Assembly: GCA_017654935.2 (NCBI GenBank)
Contig: CM065699.1
Span: 44,630,233-44,694,232, forward strand
Length of the DNA: 64,000 bases
Direction of reading: 5' to 3'
From: Phymorhynchus buccinoides
Taxonomy: Eukaryota; Mollusca; Gastropoda; Neogastropoda; Raphitomidae
The notes below the pieces were generated by a model. That model was not told the DNA's origin. It saw only the letters and a program-made list of their open reading frames with translations, and did no database searches. A program made the translations under genes and the position numbers. Shown piece after piece: positions 22,370 to 33,482 of this stretch. The stretch's first letter is position 1, and each line of letters starts with the position of its first letter.

Positions 22370-24385
22370 ATGGCAGACATTGAAAAGTTATTAAATTTGT
22401 CAGACACAAGCTCCGAAGACTCCATCTTTTGTGCGAGTAAGGTGTTTCACACTGCTCCAACTCCGAAAGAGGATGTAATCGTGAGCGTCTCTGACACCCC
22501 AAACAAAAGAAGAAAAAAGAGAAAATCAAGAAAATCAAAAGAGGATGAAAATGAAAGCCTCAGTTCAGAGGAAAACCAACCTCAAGGAAAAAAGAACAAA
22601 GAAGATCTTAGAACGATGGAGGGAGTGGGGGACTCAATTCCCTTTACCCCAAACATCATTATTTTGGACTCTGTAGCCCAAGAAAGGGAGACCTCTACGG
22701 CACCCTCACTCAGTCAAATAGAAAAATCCCCCACTGAGGTCGAATCCATTTGGGGCCCCCCAGAAAAACAAAAAAGCAACCCTGAAAAGTCTGTCTCACA
22801 GGAGACAAGTGAACATGAAAATACAGATCTCAATTCAGAGGAAACAGATGATGAGGGGGACTTCGTCCAAATCAAAAATCGACGAAGACGCCCCCCCTCT
22901 CATCTCACAAGTAAAGTTCCCCCAGTGTATTTGGAGTTCCCAGTGATCCTGGAGGATATGTGCACTGGTACAGCCACCTTCCGGTCACTGGGACCAACAA
23001 CAAACCTTAACATTTTCCGTAACAATGTGGGTGACATCCTTAGTCAGAGGCCTCTCCCAGGGAATAGATGGCTGATCGGCTGCAAATCAGCCAAACAACA
23101 GCAGAAACTGGCTAATATGACGACCATAGCGTCCATTAATATTAGATGCTCAATACCTGAGGCTACCACTGAGGGAGTAGTGAAACCTATCCCCTTTGAG
23201 GAAGACCTTGACGATCTCCTCAGATACATTCCAGAGGCCAAAGCAATACTGAGATTAAAGAACAGAGACAGCACGGAGTCCCGAGCTATTAAAATCACCT
23301 TTCGAAAACCCATTTTGCCTGCGCTGGTCAAGATTGATGCCCAGGAGTTCCCTGTGGCCCCATACGTCGCCCCAGTGCGACGGTGCCGCAGGTGTGCACG
23401 ATATGGGCACGGTCCGGGCCAGTGCAGAGCAAAACTCGAAATTTGCACCAGGTGCTCCGCACCTGGACACTCATCAAAAGACTGTTCTAATAGCCCAAAC
23501 TGCACCAACTGTGGCGGCGGACATTCCGCTGCCTACCAAGGTTGCCCTCAGTATCAGCTGAGACTGAGGGCAAATAGAGTAAGGGGAGAAGCTTTCCTTC
23601 CCTACGGTGAAGCCATCAGACGAGCAAAACATGATATTCAAACAGAAAAAGAACAAAAAGAAAACAAGCCAAAGCCAGATCCACCTATTGTAGATCACTC
23701 TTGGAGAATTCAAACTACCCCAAGTCACAAACCCTTTGTCTCATATGCAAATAAATTGAAAGAACAAAAACAAGTAACAGACCCTGTAAAAGAAAACACA
23801 AACTTTGAGCTCCCAATTCTGGAAGAACAAAACATGGAAGAATCCTCTTCCCCCACAAGAAAGGAAAAATCAAAGAAAAGGACCAGAAAAAGATCTCACA
23901 GAAAACACTCAGAAAAAAGCTCTGAAAGAATTACAGAAGAAAAAGTCGAGCAGATGATTTCAAAACAACTTGAAAAAATGACTGAGACAATAATGACGAC
24001 AATAACTACACACATTGACAACACACTAACAAAACAAACCCACTCAACAACCTCTCAACTTGTAAATTTAAATATTCCAAAAGAAGAAAATAAATCACTG
24101 AAAGAATCATTTGTATCTCGTATCCTCCGAAGTCTGGCGCAAGCCAGAACCTCTAACCAACCTAAAGCTTTAGTCGAGGACCTTTCCTCTCTGATTATTG
24201 ATTCCGAGGATCTCCCCATTGATCCCAAAAGTGCTTTTAATATTATGCAACTAGCAGAAATTGCCTGTGGCGCCTCCCACAGATGCTGCATGGAACAAGT
24301 TATAAGATTAACCTCCTATGTCAAAAAAGCCTTTGCGAGACGCAGGAAAGTCCTCGCCACCTTTTTTGGCATGGGAGGCTTTTAG
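22370..24385 (+). CDS. Element D gag-like ORF1, 671 aa
   Basis: Intact ORF1 of an I/jockey-group non-LTR retrotransposon, expected to bind element RNA. The ATG in GCTCATCATGGCAG starts an acidic N-terminus, followed by a lysine/arginine-rich patch near residues 46-60 that could be a nuclear signal. A conserved domain follows from about residue 185 ('YLEFPVILEDMCTGTATF'). Three zinc knuckles lie at C339-C342-H347-C352, C359-C362-H367-C372 and C378-C381-H385-C392, then 'YGEAIRRAK' and a charged, possibly coiled-coil region to about residue 600. The last ~8 codons ('ATFFGMGGF') read RT sequence in the wrong frame, because the gene's end is fused to an internally deleted ORF2. The natural C-terminus is therefore uncertain. 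The mirror copy (41571-43586) differs at two residues I could spot. Confidence 0.85.
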   Translation: MADIEKLLNLSDTSSEDSIFCASKVFHTAPTPKEDVIVSVSDTPNKRRKKRKSRKSKEDENESLSSEENQPQGKKNKEDLRTMEGVGDSIPFTPNIIILDSVAQERETSTAPSLSQIEKSPTEVESIWGPPEKQKSNPEKSVSQETSEHENTDLNSEETDDEGDFVQIKNRRRRPPSHLTSKVPPVYLEFPVILEDMCTGTATFRSLGPTTNLNIFRNNVGDILSQRPLPGNRWLIGCKSAKQQQKLANMTTIASINIRCSIPEATTEGVVKPIPFEEDLDDLLRYIPEAKAILRLKNRDSTESRAIKITFRKPILPALVKIDAQEFPVAPYVAPVRRCRRCARYGHGPGQCRAKLEICTRCSAPGHSSKDCSNSPNCTNCGGGHSAAYQGCPQYQLRLRANRVRGEAFLPYGEAIRRAKHDIQTEKEQKENKPKPDPPIVDHSWRIQTTPSHKPFVSYANKLKEQKQVTDPVKENTNFELPILEEQNMEESSSPTRKEKSKKRTRKRSHRKHSEKSSERITEEKVEQMISKQLEKMTETIMTTITTHIDNTLTKQTHSTTSQLVNLNIPKEENKSLKESFVSRILRSLAQARTSNQPKALVEDLSSLIIDSEDLPIDPKSAFNIMQLAEIACGASHRCCMEQVIRLTSYVKKAFARRRKVLATFFGMGGF

Positions 24386-26342
24386 ATAAAATCAGCAGTC
24401 TCGGTATTCACGGGAATATGTTCAATTTTATACAAAACTTTATAAGCAACCGTTCTTTAAGAGTCAAAGTGGGGTCCTCCGTGTCAAAAATACATCAAAT
24501 TTACATGGGGGTTCCCCAAGGCAGTATCATCGCACCAACTCTATTTAACATCATGATTCATGATATTTCTAAACTAAAACTAAATAATTGTCAAATTTCT
24601 ATGTATGCTGACGACATAGCCATCTGGTCGTCAGCATTCACGAAAAGTTCAAAAGCTTTAACAAAACACCTACAAGTCTTATTATTGACTATTTACAGAA
24701 AAACGGGTTCTCCTTGTCTCCAGACAAGTGTGAATTCATGTGTTTTCGTCATAACCTAATTCAAAAAAACATTAGCATTAATATTCTGGGCCAACCGAAA
24801 TCTATGACAAACAAAGTAAAAATTTTAGGGGTGGTACTTACACCACGCCTTAATTGGGGCCCACACATTGACCACCTTTGCAAAAAAAACATTAAGGGCG
24901 CCAACTTTGTTCGAATTATCTCCTCTCAGACATGGGCTCAAAACTCAAAATTTCTTGTTCATCTGACACAAGCCCTAGTTCGCAGCCGTCTAACTTATGG
25001 AATGGAAGCATTCCATAACATTACAAATAATTTACTAAACAGATTACAAACAACAGAACTTAAAGCTCTTAAAGCCGCCCTTAACGTTCCAAAATTTGCA
25101 AACAACAACCTGATTTACGGTACAATAGGATGGATTCCACTAAACTACCTTATGAAACTAAATACCTCAACATTTTTAACAAGGCTATATGCAACAAACC
25201 ATTTTTCAATAGAAAGTTTTAAGGAAGAATTTGAAGACTCCTTCTATAACCATCCATCCTTTCAACAACAAAAACCAATAATTGCACAGAAAGTTTGTAA
25301 CCCATTAGACTATTCCCGGGAAATGCTTTCCATGGCGGGCCTGGAAATAGACGATATTGAAACTCATCCAAAATTTCCTATTCCACATTGGGAATGGGAA
25401 TCAGCAAACTTTGATATCTCATTACATCAAATGTATTCTAAATCAAACCAACCAAATCTACTCTCAGTTGCTGCTAAAGAAAAAAATTCTGAAATTCAAC
25501 ACCATTTATTGATTTACACAGACGGATCTAAGATCTCCGTATCACAAATAGGTTGCGCTTTCACCATTCCAACCCTCAAAATTACTAAATCCTTTTGTCT
25601 AAATTCAAAAATCTCAATTTTTAGTGCAGAACTCTGGGCAATTCTTGAAGCCTGTTTTTTTATTAATGAATTCCCAAAATCACTTTTTCAGGTCACAATT
25701 CTTACAGATTCCTTATCTTCAGTGCAAGCACTGCAAAACAATACAAAAAACAGAAGAAAAATTATTCAAGAAATACAAAATCTCATACATCAAATAAGAA
25801 TTAAAGGCACTGACTTAACCATTATGTGGATCCCCTCCCATCTGGGACTCAAAGGGAACGACCTTGCTGATACGGCTGCCAAAAGGGCAGCTGAACATAC
25901 CGAGGGCCAGACTGTAAATATTAAACTATCTCTGTCTGAATTTAAAAATCACCTAAAACGTTGTGTGTTCCGGAGGTGGGCTGAGGAATTGGATTCCTAC
26001 CCTGCGGCCCACCTCCGGTGCAGGAAATTTATTAGTGGTGGGCTTTTTCTGCCTGTTTCCTACAAAATTCAGGGTAGAATCAATAGATTCTACACTGACT
26101 CCATCCGATGTAAATTTAGGAGCACTCCATGCAAATGTGGAGACATTTTTAGCTTGAATCATATTTTTGATCCCTGTAATCAGATAAAGAAAGAACTACA
26201 ACCTGTTATAGACAAATGTGAACAAAATAATCTAACATACAATGAAAAAAATATCTTAAGTAAACACGATAAATTAGGTTGGTCACCAATAGTTTGGCTC
26301 GCCGGGACAATTGGCCAGGCGTCATTCAAACATCTTATATAA
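24361..26342 (+). pseudogene. Element D ORF2: RT middle, RNase H and C-terminus
   Basis: RT homology starts at 24361 with 'FWHGRLLDKISSLGIHGN'. Next come the PQG box (GVPQG, 24508-24522) and the catalytic box YADD (24604-24615). A one-base frameshift near 24676 moves the frame to the one ending at 26342. After it follow 'FSLSPDKCEFMCF', 'KILGVVLTPRLNWGPHI', 'ALVRSRLTYGMEAF' and an RNase H with 'YTDGSK', 'FSAELWAI', 'LTDSLSS' and 'GNDLAD', ending in 'CKCGDIFSLNHIF'. Endonuclease and the N-terminal RT motifs are absent. The deletion joins ORF1 directly to RT. The frameshift is also in the mirror copy. Confidence 0.85.
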
Positions 26343-26389
26343 AAACTGAAATTATTTTTACTGGTGGGGATAGAGTCCCTCCGATGCGC

Positions 26390-26531
26390 GGGCCGTATAC
26401 CTAGCTGCATTCCTGCTCCCTTTCCCTCCCTCCCCTTTTTAACTAAAACATGCGCCTGATGGGCCGTATACCTAGCTGCATTCCTGCTCCCTTTCCCTCC
26501 CTCCCCTTTTTAACTAAAACATGTGCCTGAT
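26390..26531 (+). repeat. 71-bp tandem duplication in D 3' region
   Basis: GGGCCGTATACCTAGCTGC followed by a pyrimidine tract and TTTTTAACTAAAACATG occurs at 26390-26460 and 26461-26531, with one or two differences. The mirror copy has the same two units near 39425-39566. Confidence 0.85.
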
Positions 26532-26959
26532 GGTCCGAAGCGACTCTTTTGAGCCCACCATTTTTTAAAGTCCTTTCCCCCCTGCAGATGGGTGTCCGGT
26601 GCGCGCAACGGGGGGTTCTTTCGTAAACCGTCGCCCCTTTTTGGGACTGCCCAAGCGGTGCCTTGTCACTGCTCGGAGCTGAGAGGAGGGGTCCCTTACC
26701 CTCCCTCCCTCCGTTCCGAGCATACAAGAATCGTTAACCATCCCCACTTCAACTCTTATTTTCACTACCATCATCATCAATAAGTGAAAGCTTAAAACTT
26801 CGTTTTGTTTCTCTTACTTCTAGACTCCATCATGACATCAGGGGCGGGAGAGTTTTTGTTGCTACCTCCCCTTGGGATCAGATGGAATAAATAAAACTAC
26901 TTATAGTAATGGAGGCCTCTTCCCCCACTTATAAACAACATCATCATATAATACAACTG

Positions 26960-27715
26960 ATTCTGATTAAGATTGGATTCATCCACTTAAAAAACTAATT
27001 ACCAATGGTCAGGTTTTAGGACCAAATTACATATAAAACAAACAAGATTTTAATAGTAACTTTTAAAACAAAACGAATTTTGGTATTCATAAACTGACTT
27101 TTTACAAAATTTTAACCTATTTTAACATATGAAAACTACTAGAGATATATACTCTAATAAAACATCTCTAGACTATGCATAATACGTCCTAAGGGACAAG
27201 ATTTAACAGGCTAAAAATATAAATTTTTCACTAAATAGCTTGTATGTAAAAGATGTGTACATAATAATGATGTACATATAAATTTTAAAAAAACCACTGG
27301 TCTTTTATAACCAATTGGTTATTGACGGATTCAGATTAAAACTGAACTTATCTATTTGGAAGATTGGTCAGGTTCCATAACCTAATTAAAACAAAAACAA
27401 ACATAATTTTAATAACTTTTTAATAAAATGATTTTATCACTTATAAACATCTTCTAATAATAAATTTACATATTTTCACATATGTGAAAACTACATTATG
27501 TCCTGTCCTAAGGGACAAGATTTAACAGGTTAAATACTTAAAAAACAAATCTAAAAATATCTAATCACAACTTAGCTAATCTTAACAAGTCTTCTTATAT
27601 AAAAACAGTAAATACAACTTTACTCATTAAAAGACTAAATAGCTTGTATGTAAAAGTTGTGTACATAATAATAATGTACATATTATTTTTAATAATACCT
27701 TCTGGTCTTTTTGAA
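26960..27715 (+). repeat. Imperfect tandem duplication in AT-rich 3' region
   Basis: Landmarks recur in order: GGTCAGGTT (27008 and 27366), CTAAGGGACAAGATTTAACAGG (27190 and 27509), AGCTTGTATGTAAAAG (27238 and 27643) and a GTGTACATAATAAT motif. Spacing grows from about 320 to about 405 bp, so the second unit has an insertion. Confidence 0.7.
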
Positions 27716-28178
27716 AAGAAAAAAAAACAAGTAAATTTTTTATTAACTTTGTACAGTTTTGTATATAGGCCTATGCCTCATAAGAATTTTTAATAATAAA
27801 GCTCTTTTGAGCACAACATGGATTTTAAAAAAAACAAATGCTCAGTGCGTAAAGCACGAATTTTAATCAGTAGCCCTAGGGTCTTTCAAATTAGATTTCC
27901 TCCAATCTGCCAGACTTAAAAGCAAACAGCTAAATATCTTTTACAAACAAAATATTTTATTACAAACATAAATTTTAAACAAAGAAAAATCAACTAAAAA
28001 CTCTAGACTTATGCGCAATTAAAATTTATAAAAATATTTCTAAAAAAATTATTATTAAACAAAATAATAAAAAACCATCTTATCACTTAAAAAGACACTT
28101 TTTTCAGGATCTTTATAATTTTAAATGCCCCAAATGGTCTTTTGACCCAGAAGGCGTTAAATCTCTATTTTTCTCTCT

Positions 28179-31100
28179 CTGATATTTTTCACTTCCCCCC
28201 ATGACAGTTCAGTTGCATACTAGTAATATCCTTACTAGTATAGTGCCGAATTGCCATGGGGAAAGAGTGAAAATAGCGTGTATTTTTAAAATCAAAATAC
28301 ACGCTAATATTTTTCACTTTTCCCCCATGACAGTTCAGTTGCATACTAGTAATATCCTTACTAGTATAGTGCCGTATTGCCATGGGGAAAGAGTGAAAAT
28401 AGCGTGTATTTTCATTTTAAAAATCTAATACTCGCTAATATTTTTCACTTTCCCCCCAAGACAGTTCAGTTGTATACTAGTAATATCCTTACTAGCATAG
28501 TGCCGTAATGCCATGGGGAAAGCGTGAAAATAGCGTGTATTTTAAAAATCGAAATACACGCTAATATTTTTCACATTTTCCCCATGACAGTTCAGTTGCA
28601 TGCTAGTAATATCGTTATTAGTATAGTGCCGTATTGCCATGGGGAAAGAGTGAAAATAGTGTGTATTTTAAAAATCGAAATACACCCTAATATTTTTCAC
28701 TTTTCCCCCCATGACAGTTCAGTTGCATGCTAGTAATATCCTTACTAGTATAGATGGGGAAAGCGTGAAAATAGCGTGTATTTCAAAAATCGAAATACAC
28801 GCTAATATTTTTCACTTTCCCCCCATGACAGATCAGTTGCATACTAGTAATAATTATCCTTACTAGTATAGTACCGTATTGCCATGGAGAAAGAGTGAAA
28901 AGAGAGTGTATTTTAAAAATCGAATTACAAGCCAATATTTTTCACTTTTCCCCCATGAAAGTTCAGTGCATACTAGTAATATCATTACTAGTATAATGCC
29001 GTATTCCCATGGAAAAGCATGAAAATAGCGTGTATTTTAATAATCGAAATAGACGCTAATAAGTATAGTGCCGAATTGCCATGGGGAAAGAGTGAAAATA
29101 GCGTGTATTTTTAAATCAAAATACACGCTCATATTTTTCACTTTCCCCCCATGACAGTTCAGTTGCATACTAGTAATATCCTTACTAGTATAGAACCGTA
29201 TTGGGAGAGTGAAAATAGCGTGTATTTTAATATTAAAAATCGAAATACAAGCTAATATTTTTCACTTTTCCCCCATGACAGTTCAGTTGTATACTAGTAA
29301 TATCCTTACTGTCTAGTGCCCAATTGCCATGGGGAAAGAGTGAAAATAGCGTGTATTTTTAAAATCCAAATACACGCTCATATTTTTCACTTTCCCCCAT
29401 GACTGTTCGGTTGCATACTAGTAATATCCTTACTAGTATAGTACCGTATTGCCATGCGGAAAGAATGAAAATAGCGTGTATTTTAAAAATCGAAATACAC
29501 GCTAATATTTTTCACTTTCCCCCCCCATGACAGTTCAGTTGCATACTAGTAATATCATTACTAGTATAGTGCTGTATTGCTATTTGGAAAGAGTGAAAAT
29601 AACAAGTATTTTAAAAATCAAAATACACGCTAATATGTTTCCCTTTTTCCCCATGACAGTTCAGTTGCATGCTAGAAATAGTGCCGCTAGTATAGTGCCG
29701 TATTCACATGCGGAAAGCGTGAAAATAGCGTGTATTTCAAAAGTCGAAACACGCTAATATTTTTCACTTCCCCCCATGACAGTTCAGTTGCATACTAGTA
29801 ATATACTTACTATTATAGTACTGTATTGCCATGGGGAAAGAGTGAAAATAACGTGCATTGTAAAAATCGAAATACACGCTAATATATTTCATTTTGTTTC
29901 CATATCAGTTCAGTTGTATGCTAGTATAGTGCGTATTCCTTACTAGTATAGTGCGTATTGCCATGGGGAAACCGTGAAACTAGCGTGTATGTTAAAAATC
30001 GAAATACACGCTAATATTTTTCACCTTTTGCCCATGACAGTTCAGTTGTATACTAGTACTATCCTTACTAGTAGGCCTATAGTGCCGTATTGCCATGGGG
30101 AAAGAGTGAAAATAGCGTGTATTTTAAAAATCGAAATACACCCTAATAGTTTTCACTTTTCCCCCATGACAGTTCAGTTGCATGCTAGTAATATCCTTAC
30201 TAGTATAGATGGGGAAAAGCGTGAAAATAGCGTGTATTTAAAAAATCCGAACACGCTAATATTTTTCACTTCCCCCCATGACAGTTCAGTTGCATACTAG
30301 TAATAATTGTCCTTACTAGTATCGTACCGTATTGCCATGGGGAAAGAGTGAAAAGAGCGTGCATTTTAAAAATGGAATTGCAAGCCAATATTTTTCACTT
30401 TTCCACCATGAAAATTCAGTGCATACTAGTAATATCCTTACTAGTATAATGCCGTATTCCCATGGAAAAGCGTGAAAATAGCCTGTATTTTAATAATCGA
30501 AATAGACGCTAATATTTTTCACTCCCCCCCCCCCCCCCCCCCCCATAGTCCTGACAGTCCAGTTGCATACTAGTAATATCATTACTAGTATAGTGCTGTA
30601 TTGCTATTTGGAAAGAGTGAAAATAGCGTGTATTTTAAAAGTCGAAATACACGCTAATATTTTTCACCCCCCCCCCCCCCCCCCCCGGCCAGTTCAGTTG
30701 CATACTAGTAATATCCTTACTAGCATAGTGCCGTATTGCCATGGGGAAAAGCGTGAAAATAGCGTGTATTTTAATAATCGAAATACACGCTAATATTTTT
30801 CACTTTCCCCCCATGACAGTTCAGTTGCATACTAGTAATATCATTACTAGTATAGTGCTGTATTGCTATTTGGAAAGAGTGAAAATAGCGTGTATCTTAA
30901 AAGTCGAAATACACGCTAATATTTTTGACTCCCCCCCCCCCCATGACAGTTCAGTTGCATACTAGTAATATCCTTACTAGTATAGTGCCGTATTGCCATG
31001 GGGAAAGAGTGCAAATAGCGTGTATTTAAAAAATCGAAATACACGCTAATATATTTTTCCCATGACAGTTCAGTTGCATACTAGTAATATCCTTACTAGT

Positions 31101-32982
31101 ATAGTGCCGTATTGCCATGGGGAAAGAGTGAAAATAACGTGTATTTTAAACATAGAATTACACGCTAAAATAAATTCACTTCCCCCCCATGGCAGTTCAG
31201 TTGAATACTTGTAATATCCTTAAGTGCTGTATTGCCATGGAGAAAGAGGAAAAATAGCGTGTATTTTGAAAATCGAAATACCCTCTAATATTTTTCACTT
31301 TTTGCCCATGACAGTTCAGTTGCATGCTAGAAATAGTGCCGCTAGTATAGTGCCGTATTGACATGCGGAAAGCGTGAAAATAGCGTGTATTTCAAAAGTC
31401 GAAACACGCTAATATTTTTCACTTCCCCCCATGACAGTTCAGTTGCATACTAGTAATATCCTTACTAGTATAGTACTGTATTGCCATGGGGAAAGAGTGA
31501 AAGTAACGTGTATTGTAAAAATCGAAATACACGCTAATATATTTCATTTTGTTTCCATATTAGTTCACTTGTATGCTAGTATAGTGCGTATTGCCATGGG
31601 GAAACCGTGAAACTAGCGTGTATGTTAAAAATCGAAATACACGCTAATATTTTTCACTTTTTGCCCATGACAGTTCAGTTGTATACTAGTAATATCCTTA
31701 CTAGTAGGCCTATAGTGCCGTATTGCCATGGGGAAAGAGTGAAAATAGCGTGTATTTTAAAAATCGAAATACACCCTAATAGTTTTCACTTTTCCCCCAT
31801 GACAGTTCAGTTGCATGCTAGCAATATCCTTACTAGTATAGATGGGGAAAAGCGTGAAAATAGCGTGTATTTAAAAAATCCGAACACGCTAATATTTTTC
31901 ACTTCCCCCCATGACAGTTCAGTTGCATACTAGTAATAATTGTCCTTACTAGTATAGTACCGTATTGCCATGGGGAAAGAGTGAAAAGAGCGTGTATTTT
32001 AAAAATCGAAATACAAGCTAATATTTTTCACTTTTCCCCCATGAAAATTCAGTTGCATACTAGTAATATCCTTACTAGTATAATGACGTATTCCCATGGA
32101 AAAGCGTGAAAATAGCCTGTATTTTAATAATCGAAATAGACGCTAATATTTTTCACTCCCCCCCCCCCCCCCCCCCCTGACAGTCCAGTTGCATACTAGT
32201 AATATCATTACTAGTATAGTGCTGTATTGCTATTTGGAAAGAGTGAAAATAGCGTGTATTTTAAAAGTCGAAATACACGCTAATATTTTTCACTCCCCCC
32301 CCCCCCCCCCCCCTCCTGACAGTTCAGTTGCATACTAGTAATATCCTTACTAGTATAGTGCCGTATTGCCATGGGGAAAGAGTGCAAATAGCATGTATTT
32401 ACAAAAATCGAAACACAGGCTAATATTTTTCACTTTTTCCCCATGACAGTTCAGTTGCAGGCTAGTAATATCGTTATTAGCATAGTGCCGTATTGCCATG
32501 GGAAAAGCCTAAAAATAGCTTGTATTTTAAAAATCGAAATACACCCTAATAGTTTGAATTTTTTCCCTTGCTAGTTCAGTTGTATACTAGTAATATCCTT
32601 ACTAGTATAGTGCTGTATTGCCCATGGGGAAAGAGTGAAAATAGCGTGTATTTTTAAAATCAAAATCAAAATACACGCTAATATTTTTCACTTTTCCCCC
32701 CATGACAGTTCGGTTGCATACTAGTAATATCCTTAGTAGTATAGGACCCCCGTATTGCCATGCGGAAAGAATGAAAATAGCGTGTATTTTAAAAATCGAA
32801 ATACACGCTAATATTTTTGACTCCCCCCCCCCCCCCCCCCCCGCCCCCCCCGTGACAGTTCAGTTGCATACTAGTAATATCCTTACTAGTACAGTGCCGT
32901 ATTGCCATGGGGAAAGAGTGCAAATAGCCTGTATTTAAAAAAATCGAAACACACACTAATATATTTTTCCCATGACAGTTCA
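28179..32982 (-). repeat. Foldback satellite with higher-order structure, - orientation
   Basis: Satellite resumes with CTGATATTTTTC, the right copy of the 12-bp duplication at 28179-28190, and continues to the gap. The monomers form a higher-order repeat. The block at 29974-30300 recurs nearly unchanged at 31607-31933, and the pair of C-run monomers at 30523 and 30667 recurs at 32157 and 32295. That gives a period of about 1,633 bp, or 13 monomers. C-runs at fixed monomer positions reach about 29 bp (32823-32851). Confidence 0.9.
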
Positions 32983-33482
32983 NNNNNNNNNNNNNNNNNN
33001 NNNNNNNNNNNNNNNNNNNNNNNNNNNNNNNNNNNNNNNNNNNNNNNNNNNNNNNNNNNNNNNNNNNNNNNNNNNNNNNNNNNNNNNNNNNNNNNNNNNN
33101 NNNNNNNNNNNNNNNNNNNNNNNNNNNNNNNNNNNNNNNNNNNNNNNNNNNNNNNNNNNNNNNNNNNNNNNNNNNNNNNNNNNNNNNNNNNNNNNNNNNN
33201 NNNNNNNNNNNNNNNNNNNNNNNNNNNNNNNNNNNNNNNNNNNNNNNNNNNNNNNNNNNNNNNNNNNNNNNNNNNNNNNNNNNNNNNNNNNNNNNNNNNN
33301 NNNNNNNNNNNNNNNNNNNNNNNNNNNNNNNNNNNNNNNNNNNNNNNNNNNNNNNNNNNNNNNNNNNNNNNNNNNNNNNNNNNNNNNNNNNNNNNNNNNN
33401 NNNNNNNNNNNNNNNNNNNNNNNNNNNNNNNNNNNNNNNNNNNNNNNNNNNNNNNNNNNNNNNNNNNNNNNNNNNNNNNNNN
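32983..33482. other. Scaffold gap of 500 N at the mirror axis
   Basis: Exactly 500 N. The sequence on the right is, over 23 kb, the reverse complement of the sequence on the left, so the axis of symmetry falls in this gap. Confidence 0.99.

Larger units (their letters stand above)
13158..28178 (+). mobile_element. 15-kb composite of I/Nimb-like retroelement modules, copy 1
   Basis: A 15,021-bp non-satellite block lies inside one satellite monomer with CTGATATTTTTC on both sides. Modules in order are: a leader-like block (+), element A (3' UTR, ORF2 remnant, ORF1; -), a second leader-like block (-), element B (3' UTR, ORF2; -), element C (ORF2 C-terminus; +), and element D (ORF1, deleted ORF2, 3' region; +). 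A variable-length duplication of about 12 bp suits target-primed insertion. Complete endonuclease and RT domains are absent everywhere, so it could only have moved with outside help or been assembled by rearrangement. The orientation is given as + because D's 3' region forms the right end and the leader-like block the left end; this is inference. Confidence 0.7.
26343..28178 (+). other. Element D 3' region and right end of composite
   Basis: After D's stop there are about 400 bp of GC-richer DNA with a 71-bp tandem duplication, then about 1.4 kb of very AT-rich DNA with an imperfect tandem duplication (26960-27715). The end is CTCTATTTTTCTCTCT directly before the second copy of the 12-bp repeat. 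The 26590-26760 part has short open frames on both strands but no recognisable domain. I see no polyA tail. Confidence 0.55.

Noticed and set aside
23044..23508. Antisense frame of 154 codons over element D ORF1 (also at 42448-42912)
   Set aside because: Shadow of the coding strand of ORF1 with no domain of its own.
13158..28178. LTR retrotransposon or Polinton
   Set aside because: No direct LTRs, no protease or integrase motifs, no DNA polymerase B or capsid genes. RT and RNase H motifs and the ORF1 finger pattern fit I/jockey-group LINEs.
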